Shown here piece after piece: positions 58,391-60,610 of a stretch of 60,610 nucleotides of DNA (the first letter of the stretch is position 1; every line of letters begins with the position of its first letter). Position numbers and translations under genes: made by a program. The notes below the pieces were generated by a model. That model worked only from the letters and a program-made list of their open reading frames with translations, was not told the DNA's origin and did no database searches. The DNA comes from an uncultured Armatimonadota bacterium (GTDB lineage: Bacteria > Armatimonadota > UBA5829 > DTJY01), in contig CALNCU010000173.1 of NCBI GenBank assembly GCA_937875395.1, positions 1 through 60,610 of the forward strand, given 5' to 3'.

Positions 58391-58510
58391 TTTGCAGATG
58401 CTCTGTTTCCATCCGTTGTAACGGCTGCATGTGCCGCTGCAACCAGTATTGCAATTAACACAATAAAAGCAGGGAGCTGGTATGAGATATTGGAGAATCA
58501 GATTATATAA
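58391..58510 (+). pseudogene. Possible orphan C-terminal coding fragment
   Basis: Directly after the regulator stop, one frame stays open for 39 codons to TAA at 58508: F-A-D-A-L-F-P-S-V-V-T-A-A-C-A-A-A-T-S-I, then A-I-N-T-I-K-A-G-S-W and Y-E-I-L-E-N. It has no start. The layout, a helix followed by G-x-W-Y-E-I, recalls the C-terminal tail of Gfo/Idh/MocA dehydrogenases such as inositol dehydrogenase, which would fit the neighbourhood, but the match is by eye and short. Confidence 0.3.
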
Positions 58511-58618
58511 GCCATCTCTTTATCTACTGCCAAAATTAATACCGGGCAGTTAGAGTTATGTTGGCACAGCGGCGTCCTGGCAGGCCGCCAATCAAATATA
58601 AGAAAGGGATAACAAAAA

Positions 58619-59590
58619 ATGGTTACAAACAGCTGGCAACTACCGCCTAAAGGCGGGCACATGGAATCAAGCGACGGCATCTATCTGCAGAACATGACAT
58701 GGAAGCAGATTGAGGAGAGGCTTGCCACAAATGATACAATTATAATCCCCATAGGGGCAACAGAGGCGCACGGGCCCCACGCCTGCATAGGGGAAGATAC
58801 CTTCCTGGTAACCCGCATGGCAGAACAGGTAGCGCAGAGGTGCGGATGCACCGTAGCGCAACCCATCTGGTACGGCTCTCACCCATACCACCATGTAGGC
58901 ATGCCCGGAACAATAGTAGTGCCGGAAGAGATATTCTGCGGCCAGATAAGAGCAGTCATGGCCGGACTATGGAACATGGGCTTCCGCAAACAGATACTCC
59001 TAAACGGACACGGTCAGGAATACGTCATCCCAACAGCCATCCACCAGTTTGCAAAAAGGTACCAGGTACCCGGAGTCTTTATAAACCTCAACTGGTACCA
59101 CGCAGTGCCGGAACACTTTAAGACAAAAGAAGACGGCGGCGTATATGACACCCCGTTCATCCATGCAGACGAAGTAGAAACAAGCTGGTCTCTGGCCCTC
59201 TTCCCAGAGTTTATGGACATGGAAGCAGTAGTAGATACCACCCCCACCGGATACCTCCCGGAAGGGCACGTAGACAAAGCCGGCAACCTGCTCCACCGTC
59301 CCATCTGCTGGTACGGGCAGGTAGGATGCGGCCCAATAGAAATATCTGCATACCCTGAAGGCGTAGTAGGAAAGGCCACCGCAGCCAGCGCAGAAAAAGC
59401 CAAACCCGGCATATCAGCCTTCATGGACTACATGGAAAAACTACACAACGACATAATGGAAAAGTTCCCGGCGGGAGTATTGCCCCCGGTAAGCGAGATA
59501 ACCGGACGGAAGGCCGAAGACATAGAAGCAGTAGTAAAAGGCCCCCTCAAAGGCGGAAGAAGCATCTACACCCTGGCCTACCCCACATAG
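58619..59590 (+). CDS. Creatininase-family hydrolase, IolN-like
   Basis: A 323-residue protein of the creatininase (metal-dependent amidohydrolase-like) family. I-I-P-I-G-A-T-E-A-H-G-P-H (about 40-52) with the metal-binding Glu and His, D-T-F-L-V near 59, S-H-P-Y-H-H-V-G-M-P-G-T near 82, L-N-G-H-G-Q-E near 125 and H-A-D-E-V-E-T-S near 180 are the metal and catalytic blocks. The length and extra segments match the 3-dehydro-scyllo-inosose hydrolase (IolN) group of the Thermotoga inositol pathway rather than creatininase (about 260). The next gene resembles IolO, supporting this. AAAGGGATAAC precedes ATG 58619. Confidence 0.78.
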   Translation: MVTNSWQLPPKGGHMESSDGIYLQNMTWKQIEERLATNDTIIIPIGATEAHGPHACIGEDTFLVTRMAEQVAQRCGCTVAQPIWYGSHPYHHVGMPGTIVVPEEIFCGQIRAVMAGLWNMGFRKQILLNGHGQEYVIPTAIHQFAKRYQVPGVFINLNWYHAVPEHFKTKEDGGVYDTPFIHADEVETSWSLALFPEFMDMEAVVDTTPTGYLPEGHVDKAGNLLHRPICWYGQVGCGPIEISAYPEGVVGKATAASAEKAKPGISAFMDYMEKLHNDIMEKFPAGVLPPVSEITGRKAEDIEAVVKGPLKGGRSIYTLAYPT

Positions 59591-59637
59591 GGTAGGCTCT
59601 GCTGCCGAAGCCTTAGCAGATAAACTATAACTTTTGA
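59591..59637 (-). repeat. Partial REP-like repeat (H)
   Basis: The minus strand reads AAAAGTTATAGTTTA, then GGCTTCGGCAGCAGAGCC. It has the left flank and first arm of the family found at 11.4, 44.0 and 60.5 kb but lacks the CCGAAGTATC arm. It fills the gap between the iolN-like and iolO-like genes. Confidence 0.55.
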
Positions 59638-59650
59638 AACGGTATATAGA

Positions 59651-60451
59651 ATGAAGCTATCCATAGCCATCTCCTGGCAGGAGACAAAATTTGGGGCCAT
59701 TGCAAAAGGCGATGCGCCGGCGCTGATAGACCATGCAAAATCTCTGGGATACGATGCCGTAGAGCTTGCCGTCTGCAACCCGGATGCTGTTGATGCAGAG
59801 AGCCTGTTGCGCTGCCTTAACGGAATGCCGGTAAGCGCCATGGGAACCGGGCAGGCATTCCTCACAGACGGGCTCTCCTTCACAGACGGCAGTGCCTCCG
59901 TTAGAAGAAGTGCTATGGAGCGGCTTGCATCTCACTGCCGCCTGGCATCGCGCATAGGCTGCCCGCTGGTAATAGTGGGCCTCATCCGCGGAAGGAGTGG
60001 CAAACAACGCAATTTGGTTGAATGTTTGCGCCGGGTCTGCATATTGGCAGAAGAGGTGGGGGTAAGGCTTGTTATAGAACCCATAAACCGGTATGAAACA
60101 GAACTGGTAAACACCGCAGAGTCGGCCATGGAACTAATAGATCAGGTTGGAGCCGCTAATCTGGGCCTGCTGCTGGATACCTTCCATATGAATATAGAAG
60201 AATCAAACCCGGCGGCAAGCCTGATAAAATGCAAAGAACGGCTCTGGCATGTACACTTTGCAGATTCCAACAGACTGTCGCCGGGAGCAGGGCACATAGA
60301 TTTTGCCCAGGTTGCGGGGATTCTGCAGGCGCTCAAGTACGGCGGATACATCTCTGCAGAGATAGTCCCAAAACCTGATGCGCAAAGTGCAATGGAGAAC
60401 GCGCTGCATAATATGCGGCGTTCAGCAGGCACTGCAGCCAGTACTCTGTAA
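59651..60451 (+). CDS. Sugar phosphate isomerase/epimerase, IolO-like
   Basis: A 266-residue TIM-barrel of the AP-endonuclease-2-like (xylose isomerase-like) family. M-G-T-G-Q-A-F-L-T-D-G-L-S near 73-85, I-V-G-L-I-R-G-R-S-G near 113-122, V-I-E-P-I-N-R-Y-E-T-E near 142-152 (catalytic Glu), L-L-D-T-F-H-M-N-I-E-E near 176-186 and V-H-F-A-D-S-N-R near 201-208 (metal His/Asp) closely parallel the Thermotoga maritima IolO protein as I recall it. IolO epimerises a keto-uronate after IolN ring opening. The rest of the pathway (dehydrogenases IolG/IolM, kinase, transporter) is not in view and could lie beyond the window. GAAACGG precedes ATG 59651, a weak site. Confidence 0.75.
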   Translation: MKLSIAISWQETKFGAIAKGDAPALIDHAKSLGYDAVELAVCNPDAVDAESLLRCLNGMPVSAMGTGQAFLTDGLSFTDGSASVRRSAMERLASHCRLASRIGCPLVIVGLIRGRSGKQRNLVECLRRVCILAEEVGVRLVIEPINRYETELVNTAESAMELIDQVGAANLGLLLDTFHMNIEESNPAASLIKCKERLWHVHFADSNRLSPGAGHIDFAQVAGILQALKYGGYISAEIVPKPDAQSAMENALHNMRRSAGTAASTL

Positions 60452-60610
60452 ACCTGGACCTGCAAGTTCAAACAAGGCTTCGGCAGCGATGCACTAAAGT
60501 GCTCTGCAACCGAAGTACCAATAACCATAATTAATTTGGTGAGCCGCCAGACTAATCCAGGGGAGCTGGGGCATCACCCCAGAGGCGCCGCTGCCGAAGC
60601 CAGGGGCATC
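60449..60610 (+). repeat. REP-like repeats at the window edge (F plus, G minus)
   Basis: Unit F (60477-60518) begins GCTTCGGCAGCG and ends CCGAAGTACC; its left flank CTGTAAACC-GGA-TG-AAGTT (60448 on) matches that of unit A, and its right end AATTTGGTGAGCCGC (60533-60547) matches the D-E element. Unit G, on the minus strand, reads GCTTCGGCAGCGGCGCC (60600-60584) and runs into GGGGTGATGCCCC (60580-60568), the tail seen after unit B. The element may continue past the window end. Confidence 0.7.

Noticed and set aside
1..60610. Prophage or conjugative island
   Set aside because: No integrase, capsid, relaxase or secretion genes; the accessory part shows only MITE/REP-like elements and decayed fragments.

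Overview
The window looks like chromosomal DNA from a Gram-negative, non-proteobacterial bacterium of moderate GC content, most probably an Armatimonadota-like lineage. This is an inference from gene content: a lone DUF1559-type pseudopilin with the characteristic I-L-F-P-V-F-A-K-A-R-E-K-A-R stretch, secreted CBM9/LamG glycan proteins, a GH78 rhamnosidase, an AGE-family epimerase, several GntR/LacI-type sugar regulators, TolC/RND/HlyD export genes (so an outer membrane), and frequent TTG/GTG starts. No rRNA is present to settle it. One tRNA (Ser, anticodon GCT) lies near the middle.

Layout. 1-5446: tatD (cut by the window edge) and an alpha/beta hydrolase; a zinc-ribbon protein plus mraZ behind a near-consensus promoter with a candidate MraZ box but without any cell-division genes; bioY and a DUF1284 protein; a DUF4397 lipoprotein; an unknown protein. 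5545-11313: aldo/keto reductase, quinate-5-dehydrogenase-like protein, GDT1-type cation transporter, MFS exporter, 3-methyladenine glycosylase and an AhpF-like thioredoxin reductase. 11325-11545: tandem REP-like palindromes. 11549-15519: cdaA-cdaR (cyclic di-AMP synthesis) followed by a membrane PAS/SpoIIE phosphatase. 15704-16930: an SGNH esterase and, on the other strand, a candidate unidentified small RNA ending in a strong terminator. 16948-25663: one minus-strand export operon, AbrB-TolC fusion, ABC ATPase, ABC permease, LolA-like protein, HlyD adaptor, RND pump. 25836-29217: tRNA-Ser, lytic transglycosylase, rhomboid-like protein, AEC transporter. 29280-36212: HAD phosphatase-thiD-pyrG on the minus strand, divergent from a TPP-riboswitch-controlled thiSGHFE operon.

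From about 36.2 kb to the end the window is accessory and sugar-oriented: GH78 rhamnosidase with GNAT and M28 peptidase; an FAD oxidoreductase; a uroporphyrinogen-decarboxylase-like methyltransferase; an AraC regulator; an AGE epimerase; a GntR regulator followed by pseudopilin, CBM9/glycosidase and LamG proteins; a MacAB-like exporter; and a GntR/LacI regulator followed by iolN-like and iolO-like genes of the Thermotoga-type inositol pathway. This part also carries decayed gene fragments (LacI-type helix-turn-helix remnant, frameshifted tail of a hydrolase-like protein, a lone C-terminal fragment), a 153-bp MITE with TTAG target duplication and more copies of the REP-like repeats, which points to ongoing gene turnover.

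Most noteworthy: the in-frame AbrB-TolC fusion at the head of the mixed ABC/RND operon, with a Shine-Dalgarno-like sequence correctly placed before an ATA codon exactly at the junction; the orphan small RNA candidate at 16.7-16.93 kb; the mosaic REP-like repeat family; and the orphan mraZ unit.
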